Shown piece by piece: positions 17,739 to 27,749 of a stretch of 64,000 nucleotides of DNA (position 1 is the stretch's first letter; each line of letters begins with the position of its first letter). The notes beneath the pieces were generated by a model. It had not been told where the DNA came from. It did no database searches and saw nothing but the letters and a program-made list of their open reading frames with translations. Origin of the DNA: Pseudomonas delhiensis (GTDB taxonomy: Bacteria > Pseudomonadota > Gammaproteobacteria > Pseudomonadales > Pseudomonadaceae); the NCBI RefSeq assembly GCF_900187975.1, contig NZ_FZPC01000027.1:1-64000 (forward strand), written 5' to 3'. The position numbers were made by a program, and so were the translations under genes.

Positions 17739-18850
17739 AGCGCGCCCTCCTCCACCGGGCAGGCCCCCGCGGCGGCCTCGCCCTGGCCCAGCCGCAGTTC
17801 GGGCAGCCAGGCCCGCAGCCGTTCCAGGCACTCGCCCGGCGGCAGCACCTCGGCGGCGAAGTGCAGCCCCGCCGGCAAGCGCTCCAGGCACTCCACTGCA
17901 AAGGCCGCCGTCGCGGCCGTCAGGCGCGAGCCGTCACCACCGCGCAACCAGGCGCTGCGCTGCACGTCACCCTCGCCACTGCGCCCTCGCAGCTCCACGG
18001 CCAGCACCTGGTAGGGCGTGCGTCCGGCGGCATCCAGGCGGCTGGCGGCGACCAGCCCGGCGATCGCTCCGGAGCTGTCCTCCCCCGGCCCGCCGCGGCC
18101 CTGGATACGCCGCAGGCAGGCCAGCAGCTGGCCGTCCTCGAACAGGTTGAAGGCGCAGCCGCTGGCCACGTCCAGCGCGGCGAACAGCCGCCGGCCCTCC
18201 GCGCCCAGGTAGGGCATGGCCAGCAACTCCCGGTTGCCGAGCCAGGGTCGCCGCAGCGCCTCGGCGGGCGCGCCGTTCCAGGCGATCGCGCGGCCATCGC
18301 GCCAGGCCTGCCGGGCCCGGCCGAAGCCATGGGCGGGGTCGAGGCTGAGCAGGAAGTCTTCGGCAGCGCTGGCGGAAAACACCCCCAGGCCACCGGCATA
18401 GCAGCGCATCTCGTCGATCCGCTGCAGGCCGGCGGCCAGGTAGCGCGGCAGCAGCCCGGACAGCCCCGGCAGCATGCCGGCCGAGAGCAGCGCCCGGCGG
18501 CCTTCGGGAACCCGGCCAGCGAGGCGCTGCCAGAGCGGGTCGTCACCCCCGACGTCCAGGTAGTCGGCGCCTGCCGCCAGGGCCACCCGCGCCACCCGGT
18601 CGAGCACCCGGTAACTCGGGCCCGCGCAGTTGAGCACCAGGCGGCAGCCGTCGACGAAGCCACGCAGCGCGCCCTCGTCGTTCAGGTCCAGGGCATGCGC
18701 CTGCACATCGTCCTGTTCGGCGGCCAGGCGCTGCAACACCCGCAGGTCGCGCCCGCCGATGCGCAACGGGTGCCGCAACCGCAGCAGGCGGACGACTTCA
18801 CGGCCGACGCTGCCGCTGGCGCCCAGCAGGCCTATGGGGTCGCCATTCAT
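17735..18850 (-). CDS. pchK: Thiazoline reductase of the enantio-pyochelin type
   Basis: 371 aa. It begins MNGDPIGLLGASGSVGREVV, a dinucleotide-binding GASGSVG motif, and follows the saccharopine-dehydrogenase-like fold (LVLNCAGPSYRVLDRVARVA, GADYLDVGGDDPLW). In P. protegens, PchK occupies this operon position and reduces one thiazoline ring to thiazolidine during enantio-pyochelin synthesis; P. aeruginosa uses the unrelated PchG. The assignment rests on fold and exact gene order. It overlaps both pchF and pchC by 4 bp. Confidence 0.88.
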   Translation of the reverse strand: MNGDPIGLLGASGSVGREVVRLLRLRHPLRIGGRDLRVLQRLAAEQDDVQAHALDLNDEGALRGFVDGCRLVLNCAGPSYRVLDRVARVALAAGADYLDVGGDDPLWQRLAGRVPEGRRALLSAGMLPGLSGLLPRYLAAGLQRIDEMRCYAGGLGVFSASAAEDFLLSLDPAHGFGRARQAWRDGRAIAWNGAPAEALRRPWLGNRELLAMPYLGAEGRRLFAALDVASGCAFNLFEDGQLLACLRRIQGRGGPGEDSSGAIAGLVAASRLDAAGRTPYQVLAVELRGRSGEGDVQRSAWLRGGDGSRLTAATAAFAVECLERLPAGLHFAAEVLPPGECLERLRAWLPELRLGQGEAAAGACPVEEGAL

Positions 18851-21800
18851 GCCAGTGCCTCCTGCCGTTGGCCGCAGGCCCGCGCCACCGCCTGGACGTG
18901 GGGCGCCTGCATGCAGCTGAAGTGGTCGCCGGGCACGTCGACCACCTGCAGGCGGCCCAGGCACAGCCCGCTCCAGTAGGCGCTCATGTCGCGGTGCATG
19001 CCCGGCAGCACCTGGACTTCGCCGGTCTGGCGGACGAACAGCATGTCGCCGTCGTAGGGCGTGGCCTGGTGCAGCGCCACCGCCGCCAGGCTGTGGCGCA
19101 ACACGCGCAGTTGCTCGCCGAGCCAGGCCAGGTCGCTGAACTGCGAGCCGGCGTGGCGCATGGCGCGGGCGATGGCCTGCAGGCGCTGCTCGGGCGAACA
19201 TGCCGCCAGCCTGCGCATGGCCGCCAGGGCGTCGCGGGTCTGCGGGCGCTCCTCCAGTTCCTGCCATACGCCCCGCGTCACCCGCCCCGGGGTGCGCCGC
19301 AGGGCCTCGGCGATGGCCTGCTCCAGGCCGACCTCGTCCATCGGGTAGCCCAGCTCGCGGGGGTCGGCCTGCATGACCCGGGCGAACACGTATTCGGCCA
19401 ACAGGTCGTCTTCGATCAGGAAAGGCACGCGGTAACTGCTGATCACCGTCAGCGCCTCGACCGCCACGCCCCGCGCCTTCAGGCAGGCCGCCAGCTCGCT
19501 GGCCAGCAGGCCGCCCAGGCAATAGCCGACGATGCTCAGGCTACGGTATCCGGCGGCTTCCAGGGTGGCGGCGTAGCTTTCGGCCAGGCGGCGGATGGCC
19601 TGCTCCGGCGCCAGCGCCAGGTAGGCGGCCACGTCGGCCAGCACCAGGCCGTCGGCGCCGCCTTCCAGGGCAGCGAACAGCGCACGGTAGGGCGCCAGGG
19701 TGCCGCTGCCATCGTGGACGAAGATGCGCTTGTGGCCTTCCCCCTGTTCGCGAATCGACACCAGGGGCGAACCCGGCCGCGCCGCATCGCTGGCGCGGAC
19801 GAAGTCGGCCAGCGCCGCCACCGTCGGCTGGTTGATCAATTGGCGTAGCAACTGGTCCCACTGCACGCTGCGCAGCTGCGGCAGGCGCTCGCGCAGGCGG
19901 CCGACCACCTGGGCCACCAGCAGCGAGTCGCCGCCCAGTTCGAAGAAGCCCTGCTCGCGCCCCACCGCCGGCACCCGCAGGGTTTCCCGCCAGACCTCGG
20001 CGATGGCCCGCTCCAGTTCGTCCCGCGGCGGCTCGCCGGTGGCGGTCGAGCGTTCGGCGCCCTGGGCGCGCAGCGTGGCCAGGGCCTGCCGGTCGACCTT
20101 GCCGTTGGCGGTCAGGGGCAGCTCGTCGAGCACCAGCATTTCCGCCGGCAGCATGTACTCCGGCAGGCGCCGCGCCAGGTGGGTGCGCAGGGCGACGGGC
20201 TCCAGGCGCTGGCGGTCGGCCTTGAAGCGGGCGATGAACAGGTGCTGGCCGATGCAGGACATGGCCTCCCCGGCCTCCGGCAGGCATAGCGGCGCCTCGG
20301 CCCCGGCCTCGGCCAGCAGGGCCTGCCATTGCTCGCGGCGCAGGAAGGTGGTGTCCAGCTCGCGGCGCAGGTCCTCGAACTCGGTGAGGCCCTCCTTGAA
20401 CTCCATGGACGCCATGATCTGGTAGGTGTCGCGGGTGGCCTCGATGAACACCAGCCAGCCACCGGGCGCCAGCATCCGCCGCAGGCGCGCCAGCACCCGG
20501 CCGGCATCGCGGGCGTTGTGCAGCACGTTGGCGCAGAGGATCACGTCCAGCGAGTTGTCGGCAACGCCCTGGCGCCAGGGCTCCTGGTTGAGGTCGAACA
20601 GGCCGTAGCGCACCCAGGGATAGTCGGCGAAGCGTTCGCGGGCCTCGTTGAGGAAATACTGCGAGAGGTCGGTGAACTGGTAGTCCACCGGCAGCCCCGC
20701 CAGCGCCGGGATCAGGTCGCAGCTGGTGCCGCCGACGCCGGCGCCTATCTCCAGAAGGCGCAGCGGCCGTTCGGCGTCGAAGTCGGCGGCGATGCGGCGC
20801 AGCGCGGCGCACACCGCGCGGTTCAGGTACTGGCTGATGAGGTTGCGCCGGTAGGCGCCGTCGGCCACCTCGGTGCGCCCTTCGGGGAACAGCAGGTGCA
20901 GCGGGTCGAAGCGGTCGCTCATCAGCTCGGGCAAGCGCTCCTGGCTCTCGCGCAGGTAGCGCAGCACCTCGGCGCCCCAGCCCACCCGGGGCTCCAGTTC
21001 GCCGATGCGCGCCCAGGCCTGGCGCAACCCGGCGTCCGGCGCCTGCAGCCCGTGGTAGCCGCCACGTGCCTCGTCGAAGGCCAGCAGCCCCTCCTCCACC
21101 AGGGCTCGCAACCAACGCCGGATCAGCCGCTGGTTGCGCGGCGCCACTTCACAGGCCCGGTAGATGTCGTCCAGCGAATGCCCCCGTGCGCTGTCGTCGA
21201 ACAGCCCCGGCCGTTCCAGCGCGGCGGCCATGGCCAGCAGCGCGGCGCGCTCGACCTGCTCCGACATCTCGCGGATCTCGCCCGGGTCCAGGCCGCCGCT
21301 GACGCCCTGCCCCGCCGCCCGCGCCTGCTCGGCCAGGCCCTCGGGCCAGGGCGCGGGCGCCACGGGCTCCGCACGGAGGAAGGCCACCAGGCGCCGCTCC
21401 AGGGCATCCTCGCCCTGGGCCACGACCACCGCGGATTGCACGCCCGGGTGCTCGAGCAGTGCGCTCTCCACCTCGGCCAGTTCGATGCGGTGGCCGCGCA
21501 CCTTCACCTGGAAGTCCTCGCGGCCGAGGAACTCGATGCTGCCGTCTGCCAGGTAGCGCCCCAGGTCGCCGGTGCGGTACAGCCGCTCGCCGCTGACGGG
21601 GTGGCGGATGAAACGCTCCGCGGTCTTCTGCGCATCGCCCAGGTAGCCCAGGGCCAGGCCGTCGCCGGCGATGTAGAGTTCGCCGGCCACGCCGTCCGGG
21701 CGGTCGCGCAGGCGCTCGTCGAGCACATGGAAGCGCTGGTTGGCCAGCGGCCGGCCGTAGGGAACGCTGCGCCAGTGCGGCGGCACCTCGTCCAGTGGCT

Positions 21801-24261
21801 GGATGATCGACCAGATCGCCGCCTCGGTGGCGCCGCCCAGGCCCACCAGGCGCAGGCGCGGCAGCGACGCGGCGCTCTCCGCCGCCAGGTTGAGCGGAAT
21901 CCAGTCGCCGGAGAGCAGCGCCAGGCGCAAGCGCTGCGGGGCCGCCCCGGGTTCCGAGCGCAGATAGTGCAGGAGCATCTGCAGTTGCGCCGGCACCGAG
22001 TTCCATAGGGTCACGCCCTGCTCGCGGGCGCAGGCCGCCCAGTGGGAGGGGTCGTTGCGCCACCGGGCATCCGGCAGCACCAGCGTGGCGCCGGCGGCCA
22101 GCGCCCCGAAGATGTCGTAGACCGACAGGTCGAAGCCCAGGCTGGCCAGGCCGAGGATGCGGTCGTCGGCATCGACCTGGAAGCGCTCGTTGATGTCCGC
22201 CAGGGTGTTCAGCGCCGCCCGGTGGCTGATCATCACCCCCTTGGGCGTGCCGGTGGAGCCGGAGGTGTAGATCACGTACGCCAGCTCGTCCGGCCGCGCC
22301 GCAGCGGCCGGCAATGGCGCACCGGCATACGGCTGCAGGCGGTCCACGGCGAGCGTCTGGACGATCCGCGCCGGCCAGGCCAGGTGCCCCTCCAGCGCCG
22401 AGTGGGTGGCCACCCGCCACACCCCGGCGTTCTCCAGGATCAGTTCGCGGCGCGCTTCGGGCTGGCTGGTGTCCAGCGGCAGGTAGGCGGCGCCGGCGCG
22501 CAGGATGCCGAGCACGGCGACCACCTGCTCGATGCCCTTGTCCATGCACACCGCGACCCGCTCGCCGGGCTGGCAGCCGGCGTCGAGCAAGGCGGCGGCC
22601 ACCGCCTCGGCGCGCGCGACCAGCTCGGCGAAGTCCAGCCGCCGATCGCCCTGCGCCAGGGCCGGGTGTCGGGGCGCCAGGCGCGCCCGGGCGAACACCG
22701 GCTCGTGCAACAGGCCCTCGGGCAGCGGCGCATCGGTCTGGTTGGCCAGCTCGCGGGCCAGGCGCTGGGTGGCGGGTAGCTCCAGGCAGTCGTCCAGCGC
22801 CCAGGCCGAGGGTTCGCGCGCCAGGCGCAGCAACAGGGCGCAGAAGGCATCGAACATGGCGCGCAGCACGGGTTCGGCAAAGGCGCCTTCGCGGTAGTCC
22901 CAGTTCAGCCACAGACCGCCATCGCGCTCGGAAACCTGGCAGTCGATCAGCACCTGGGGCGTCTGGCTGATGCCATGGACCAGCTCGGCGCCGGGCATGA
23001 AGGGGCCGCGGCCGGCCTCGCCGCCGGCGCCCAGGGTGCTGGTGAAGGCGTAGGGCAGCAGCGCGGCATCGCGGCCCCGGCGACGCGCCAGTTCGCGCAG
23101 CACCTCGATGCCGGAGAACAGCCGGTGGTCCATGTCCTCCCACAGGCGCGCCTGCAGTTGCGCGGCGCGCTCGGCGAAGCTGCCGCCCTGGCGGGTGTCC
23201 ACCTGCAGCACCTCCACCGAGCTGAAGTCCCCCACCAGGCGTTCCACCTGCGGGTGCAGCGCCAGGCGGTTGAGCAGCGTCAGGCTCAGGCAGAAGTCGC
23301 CGCGCCGGCTCCAGCGCCCCAGGGTTTCCGCATAGGCGGCGAGCACCGCGGCGGACACCCCGATGCCGGCGCCGGCGGCGTTGAGGCCGAGGGCCCGGTA
23401 ATCGCGCTCGTCCACCTGCAAAGCCAGGCGGCGGAAGCGCGCCCCCGGCTGCGCGTCGGCCAGGGGCAGCTCGGGCGCGCCGGGCAGGCCGTCGATGCGG
23501 GCCAGCCAGTAATCGCGGTCGCGACCGTAGCGCGGCCCCTCGCGCAGCCGACGCTCGGCCAGCACGTAGTCGCGGAAGCTGATCCGCGCCGGCTCCGCCA
23601 GGGGCTGGCCGTGGTACAGCCGGTGCAGCTCGCCGAGCAGCAGGCGCACGCTCTGGTAGTCGCACACCAGCAGATCCACCGACAGGTGCAGGCGGTCGCC
23701 GTCGGCGCCGCGGCTGACGCACAGTTCCACCAGCGGCCAGCACTCGGGGCCGGCGCGGCGCAGCTCCATGCGCTCGCGCAGCTCGGCCAGCCGCTGGCCC
23801 TCGGCATCCCGCAGGTGCTCCTGCAGCCGGTAGTACGGCACCTCGGCCAGGATACGCTGGTGGCCCTCGGCGCTGACCACCGCGCGGAGCATGGGATGGC
23901 GCTCAATCAGCTGGTTCCAGGCCCGCTCCAGGCGCGCCACCTCCAGGCCGGGGAAGGAGAACTCCAGGTAGCCGTGGCAGGCGACCCCGCCATGGGCGAA
24001 GGCCGTGCTGCGGCCGAGCAGATAGGCGGCCTGCACGTCGGTCAGCGGGAAGGGCTCCCCCTGCTCCACCGGGTCGCCCTGCAGGGCCTGCTCGCGCTCC
24101 GTCGCCAGCTTGCCCAGCAGTTCGTCGCGGGCCTCGCGCAGGCGTTGCAGCAGAGCCTCGTCCAGGGCCCCGGCCGGCGCCCGGTAGCGCAGCAGGCCGT
24201 TCTCTTCCCACAGCTCGACGCCCAGCGCGTCCAGTTCATTGCGCAGTTCATGGATGTTCAT
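18847..24261 (-). CDS. pchF: Nonribosomal peptide synthetase (Cy-A-MT-PCP-TE)
   Basis: 1804 aa, matching the roughly 1809 aa of P. aeruginosa PchF. It activates and cyclises the second cysteine, N-methylates it and releases the product. Domains in order: heterocyclisation (residues about 60-490, with DLLVCD), adenylation (IYTSGSTGTPKG near 670; YRTGDLGRYLADGS near 900), an embedded methyltransferase (LLEIGAGVGGTSCDL near 1170), a carrier domain with FELGGDSLL (Ser1446), and a thioesterase with GYCLGG. The thioesterase nucleophile position is Cys1581 where Ser is usual. The start MNIHELRNEL overlaps the pchE stop as ATGA. Confidence 0.96.
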   Translation of the reverse strand: MNIHELRNELDALGVELWEENGLLRYRAPAGALDEALLQRLREARDELLGKLATEREQALQGDPVEQGEPFPLTDVQAAYLLGRSTAFAHGGVACHGYLEFSFPGLEVARLERAWNQLIERHPMLRAVVSAEGHQRILAEVPYYRLQEHLRDAEGQRLAELRERMELRRAGPECWPLVELCVSRGADGDRLHLSVDLLVCDYQSVRLLLGELHRLYHGQPLAEPARISFRDYVLAERRLREGPRYGRDRDYWLARIDGLPGAPELPLADAQPGARFRRLALQVDERDYRALGLNAAGAGIGVSAAVLAAYAETLGRWSRRGDFCLSLTLLNRLALHPQVERLVGDFSSVEVLQVDTRQGGSFAERAAQLQARLWEDMDHRLFSGIEVLRELARRRGRDAALLPYAFTSTLGAGGEAGRGPFMPGAELVHGISQTPQVLIDCQVSERDGGLWLNWDYREGAFAEPVLRAMFDAFCALLLRLAREPSAWALDDCLELPATQRLARELANQTDAPLPEGLLHEPVFARARLAPRHPALAQGDRRLDFAELVARAEAVAAALLDAGCQPGERVAVCMDKGIEQVVAVLGILRAGAAYLPLDTSQPEARRELILENAGVWRVATHSALEGHLAWPARIVQTLAVDRLQPYAGAPLPAAAARPDELAYVIYTSGSTGTPKGVMISHRAALNTLADINERFQVDADDRILGLASLGFDLSVYDIFGALAAGATLVLPDARWRNDPSHWAACAREQGVTLWNSVPAQLQMLLHYLRSEPGAAPQRLRLALLSGDWIPLNLAAESAASLPRLRLVGLGGATEAAIWSIIQPLDEVPPHWRSVPYGRPLANQRFHVLDERLRDRPDGVAGELYIAGDGLALGYLGDAQKTAERFIRHPVSGERLYRTGDLGRYLADGSIEFLGREDFQVKVRGHRIELAEVESALLEHPGVQSAVVVAQGEDALERRLVAFLRAEPVAPAPWPEGLAEQARAAGQGVSGGLDPGEIREMSEQVERAALLAMAAALERPGLFDDSARGHSLDDIYRACEVAPRNQRLIRRWLRALVEEGLLAFDEARGGYHGLQAPDAGLRQAWARIGELEPRVGWGAEVLRYLRESQERLPELMSDRFDPLHLLFPEGRTEVADGAYRRNLISQYLNRAVCAALRRIAADFDAERPLRLLEIGAGVGGTSCDLIPALAGLPVDYQFTDLSQYFLNEARERFADYPWVRYGLFDLNQEPWRQGVADNSLDVILCANVLHNARDAGRVLARLRRMLAPGGWLVFIEATRDTYQIMASMEFKEGLTEFEDLRRELDTTFLRREQWQALLAEAGAEAPLCLPEAGEAMSCIGQHLFIARFKADRQRLEPVALRTHLARRLPEYMLPAEMLVLDELPLTANGKVDRQALATLRAQGAERSTATGEPPRDELERAIAEVWRETLRVPAVGREQGFFELGGDSLLVAQVVGRLRERLPQLRSVQWDQLLRQLINQPTVAALADFVRASDAARPGSPLVSIREQGEGHKRIFVHDGSGTLAPYRALFAALEGGADGLVLADVAAYLALAPEQAIRRLAESYAATLEAAGYRSLSIVGYCLGGLLASELAACLKARGVAVEALTVISSYRVPFLIEDDLLAEYVFARVMQADPRELGYPMDEVGLEQAIAEALRRTPGRVTRGVWQELEERPQTRDALAAMRRLAACSPEQRLQAIARAMRHAGSQFSDLAWLGEQLRVLRHSLAAVALHQATPYDGDMLFVRQTGEVQVLPGMHRDMSAYWSGLCLGRLQVVDVPGDHFSCMQAPHVQAVARACGQRQEALA

Positions 24262-27200
24262 AGTGCCCCCTCCTGCAACGGGTTGGCGGACGCCTGCCGC
24301 TGCGCCTGCCGGGCCGCCACCAGGGCGGCCTGGGTGGCGACGCTGGCGGCGCCGAAGAAGTCCTTGAGCGTCAGTTCCACGCCGAATCCGCTGGCCAGGC
24401 GCTCGATCAGCCGGGTGGCCAGCAGGCTGTTGCCGCCGAGGGCGAAGAAGCCCTGGTGGCGGCCGACCCACGGCACCTCCAGGAGCGCGCGCCAGTGGCG
24501 GGCGACCTCGGCCTCCAGTTCGCCGAGCGGCTCCTCTTCCGCCGCCGGGGCGCTGCCCTGCAACTGCTCCTGCAGCAGCCAGGCCAGGGCCTTGCGGTCC
24601 ACCTTGCCGTTGCCGCTCAGGGGCAGCCGCGGCAGCGCGAGGATGCGCTCGGGCAGCATGTGCGCAGGCAACCAGTCACCGGCCCAGTCACGCAACTGCG
24701 CTTCCTGCGGCGTCTCGCGGCCGCCAGCGGGCACCACCGCGGCGACCAGGCTGGCCCGTGCGCCGGGCAGCACCAGGGCCACGGCACGCGCCAGTGCCGG
24801 ATGGCGTTCGAGGGCGGCCTCGACCTCGGCGAGTTCGACGCGGTGGCCGCGCAGCTTCACCTGCTGGTCGACGCGGCCGAGGAACTCCAGGGTGCCGTCG
24901 GGCCAGTAGCGGCCCAGGTCGCCGGTGCGGTACCAGCGTTCACCGTCGTGCTCGACGAAGCGCTGGAGGGTCAGCGCCGGTTGCCCGCGATAGCCCAGGG
25001 CGACGCCGGCGCCGCCGATCCACAGCTCGCCGGCGACCCAGTCCGGGCAATCCCGGCCGAGGCCGTCGACCACCCGGTAGCGCTGGTTTTCCAGCGGCCG
25101 CCCGTAGGGGATCGAACGCCACTGCGGCGGCACCTCCGCGACTTCCTGGACATTCGACCAGACCGCCGCCTCGGTGGCCCCGCCCAGGGCCACGAAGCGG
25201 CAGCCGGGGCTGACCTGGCGCAGGCGCGGCGGCAGGTCCAGGCCGATCCAGTCGCCGGAGACCAGGGCCAGGCGCAGGCCGCCCAGCCCGAGGCCGCCAC
25301 GGTTGCGCAGCAGCAGCATGTCGAGCAATGCCGGCACCGAGTTCCACAGGGTGACGCCGTGCCGGCGCAGCAGCTGCAGCCAGTGCGTGGGCTCCTTGCG
25401 CAGGGCCTCGTCCGGAAGCACCAGGGTGCCGCCGACGCCGAGCACGGCGAAGAGGTCGAACACCGAGAGGTCGAAGTCCAGGGCCGAGACGCCGAGCAGG
25501 CGGTCGCCGGCCGTCAGCCGGTAGCGCCGGCGCAGGGCATCCAGGGTGTTCAGCGCGGCGCCGTGGGCGACCTCGACGCCCTTGGGCTCGCCGCTGCTGC
25601 CGGAAGTGAAGATCACGTAGGCGGTGGCCGACGGCTCCACCGGCAGGGGCTTGGCCAGGGGTTCGAAGACCTGGCTGTCGGCCAGCTCGCGCACCACCGT
25701 GGCGGCCGGCCAGGTGCCCTGCCCGGCCCGCTCGGCGTCGGTCAGCACCAGGCGCACGCCGGCCTGGCGCAGGATGGCCGCGCGCCGCGCCGGCGGCTGT
25801 TCGATCCCCACCGGGACGTAGCACGCGCCGGCGGCAAGCACGCCCAGCACGGCGATCACCTGGCCCGCCCCCTTGGGCAGCGTGATAGCCACGCCGTCGC
25901 CGGCCGCCACGCCCCATTCACGCAGCGCTGCGGCCAGGCGCAGGGCGGCTTCGGCCAGTTCGGCGTAGCTGTACTGGCGTTCCTGCTCGTCGTGGGCCAC
26001 CAGGGCCAGGTTATGGGGGTTGTTCCGCGCCTGGGCGAAGAAGCCCTGGTGCAGCACGCCGGGCTCCAGGTCCGCGCGGGTGTCGTTGACCTGGTAGCGC
26101 ACCTGCACTTGCGCCGCAGGCAGTTCCAGCGACACGGGTTGGCCCCAGTCCTGCTCGGGCAAGCCCTCTATCAGGCGCTCATAGGCGGCGAACATGGCTT
26201 CCAGCAGGCCGTCGGGAAACAGCCCGTCGACCGCATCCCAGTTCAGCAACAGGCCCTCCTCCAGCGGGTAGGTCTGGTGGTCGAGCCAGACCTGGGGCGT
26301 CTGCGACAGCGCCCAGCCGGGACGGCCGAGGGTTTCGCGGCAACGCGCGTCCACCAGCGGCTCGCCGAGGTTGCAGGCGAACACCACGGGGGCGCCCAGG
26401 CCTTCGCCGTTCTGGCGCTGGGCCAGCTCGCGCAGCACCTCCATGCCCGACCAGGCCGCGTGGCCCAGGTCCCGGTGCAGTTGCGCCTGCAGGGCGGCGG
26501 CCTGCTCGGCGAAGCTGCCCGCGCGGGAAAGGTCCACCTCCAGCAGCACCAAGTTGGAGAAGTCCGCGACCATGTGCGCCACGCCGGCATCCAGCGGCTG
26601 GCGATCGAACAACGGCAGGTTGAGGACGAAGCGCTGGCTGGCGCTCCAGCGCGCCAGGACCTGGGCGTAGGCGCAGGCCAGCACGCTGGCGAGCGTCAGG
26701 CCATGTGCCCGGGCGCGGGCTTCCAGGCGCGCCAGGCGCGGCCTCTCGAGCAGCAGCTGGAGGCGGCGGAAACGCGGCCGGCCAAGACGCTCAGGGGCCT
26801 CGGCCAGGGGTAGCTGCGGCGGGCCGGGCAGGCTGTCCAGGCGGGTGCGCCAGTAGTCGCGGGCGCTCGCCAGTTGCGGCAGGCGCAATTCGCGCTGGGC
26901 GGCCAGGTAGGTCGGGAAATCCATGCCCAACGCCGGCAGCGTTCCGCCCTCGCCACGGTAGAAGGCCGCCAGGTCGCGTAGCAGGATGGCGAAGCTGAGC
27001 ACGTCGGCGACCAGCAGGTCGAGGTTCAGGTGCAGCCGGCTGCGCCCATCCGACAGCAGGCTCAGTTGCAGGTCGAAGACCTGCCCGGCGGCGACGTCCA
27101 GGCAGCGCTGCGACAGTGCCTCGCGCAGTTGCGCCAGGCGCGCTTCGCGTTCGGCCCCGGCGAGGCGGCGCAGGTCGTGCACGCGCAGGCCGGCCCAGGC

Positions 27201-27749
27201 CGGCTCGCTGCGGATGCGCTGGCGGCCGTCGGCCAGGAACTGCGCGCGCAGCATGGCGTGTCGCTGGCAGAGCGCGCGCACGGCGCTTTCCAGGCGCGGC
27301 GGGTCGAGTTCGCCGCCGTCCAGTTCCTGGTACAGCTGACAGGCCACCCCGCCGAGGCTGCGCTGCTCGTCGCGGCCCAGCCAGTATGCCTGCTGCAGGG
27401 GCGTCAGTTCGAAGCCGTCGCCGACCGCGGGCGTGGCCGGCTCCGCCGCGGCCACCGCGCCGGCGCACTCGGCGAACAGGCGCAGCCAGGCCTCCAGGGT
27501 CGGTCGCTCCATCAGCTCGGCGAAGCCGACCCGCACGCCATGGCGGGCCAGTAGCGTGGGCAGGCGCATGAGGTTGATGGAATCCAGGCCCTGGTCGATC
27601 AGCGACAGTTGCGCGTCGATGGCCGCGGCGTCGCAACCCAGGGCCGGCGCGAGCCAGTCGCGCAGGCTGTGTGGATCGGTGCCGGCGAGGTCGTCGCCGG
27701 GGTGCGCCCGGGGTGAATGAGCGCATGCCAGTGCTGGGTTATCGTTCAT
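24258..27749 (-). CDS. pchE: Nonribosomal peptide synthetase (ArCP-Cy-A-PCP) without epimerase domain
   Basis: 1163 aa. It holds salicylate on an aryl-carrier domain (LIDQGLDSINL, Ser57), then has a heterocyclisation domain (DLLVAD), an adenylation domain for cysteine (IFTSGSSGEPKG near 715; YRTGDLGRYWPDGT near 945; NGKVDRKAL near 1050) and a carrier domain (FFALGGNSLLATRL near 1105). P. aeruginosa PchE is 1438 aa because an epimerase (methyltransferase-like) domain is inserted after the YRTGD motif. Here that motif runs straight into VKLRGHRVELAEVEAAL, so the insert is absent, as in the enantio-pyochelin enzyme. The start overlaps pchI by 11 bp. Confidence 0.95.
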   Translation of the reverse strand: MNDNPALACAHSPRAHPGDDLAGTDPHSLRDWLAPALGCDAAAIDAQLSLIDQGLDSINLMRLPTLLARHGVRVGFAELMERPTLEAWLRLFAECAGAVAAAEPATPAVGDGFELTPLQQAYWLGRDEQRSLGGVACQLYQELDGGELDPPRLESAVRALCQRHAMLRAQFLADGRQRIRSEPAWAGLRVHDLRRLAGAEREARLAQLREALSQRCLDVAAGQVFDLQLSLLSDGRSRLHLNLDLLVADVLSFAILLRDLAAFYRGEGGTLPALGMDFPTYLAAQRELRLPQLASARDYWRTRLDSLPGPPQLPLAEAPERLGRPRFRRLQLLLERPRLARLEARARAHGLTLASVLACAYAQVLARWSASQRFVLNLPLFDRQPLDAGVAHMVADFSNLVLLEVDLSRAGSFAEQAAALQAQLHRDLGHAAWSGMEVLRELAQRQNGEGLGAPVVFACNLGEPLVDARCRETLGRPGWALSQTPQVWLDHQTYPLEEGLLLNWDAVDGLFPDGLLEAMFAAYERLIEGLPEQDWGQPVSLELPAAQVQVRYQVNDTRADLEPGVLHQGFFAQARNNPHNLALVAHDEQERQYSYAELAEAALRLAAALREWGVAAGDGVAITLPKGAGQVIAVLGVLAAGACYVPVGIEQPPARRAAILRQAGVRLVLTDAERAGQGTWPAATVVRELADSQVFEPLAKPLPVEPSATAYVIFTSGSSGEPKGVEVAHGAALNTLDALRRRYRLTAGDRLLGVSALDFDLSVFDLFAVLGVGGTLVLPDEALRKEPTHWLQLLRRHGVTLWNSVPALLDMLLLRNRGGLGLGGLRLALVSGDWIGLDLPPRLRQVSPGCRFVALGGATEAAVWSNVQEVAEVPPQWRSIPYGRPLENQRYRVVDGLGRDCPDWVAGELWIGGAGVALGYRGQPALTLQRFVEHDGERWYRTGDLGRYWPDGTLEFLGRVDQQVKLRGHRVELAEVEAALERHPALARAVALVLPGARASLVAAVVPAGGRETPQEAQLRDWAGDWLPAHMLPERILALPRLPLSGNGKVDRKALAWLLQEQLQGSAPAAEEEPLGELEAEVARHWRALLEVPWVGRHQGFFALGGNSLLATRLIERLASGFGVELTLKDFFGAASVATQAALVAARQAQRQASANPLQEGAL

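Noticed and set aside
17735-18850. Assignment of this gene as a lysine-pathway saccharopine dehydrogenase
   Set aside because: The fold is similar, but the gene is coupled on both sides to pchF and pchC in the enantio-pyochelin order, so PchK is the better call.
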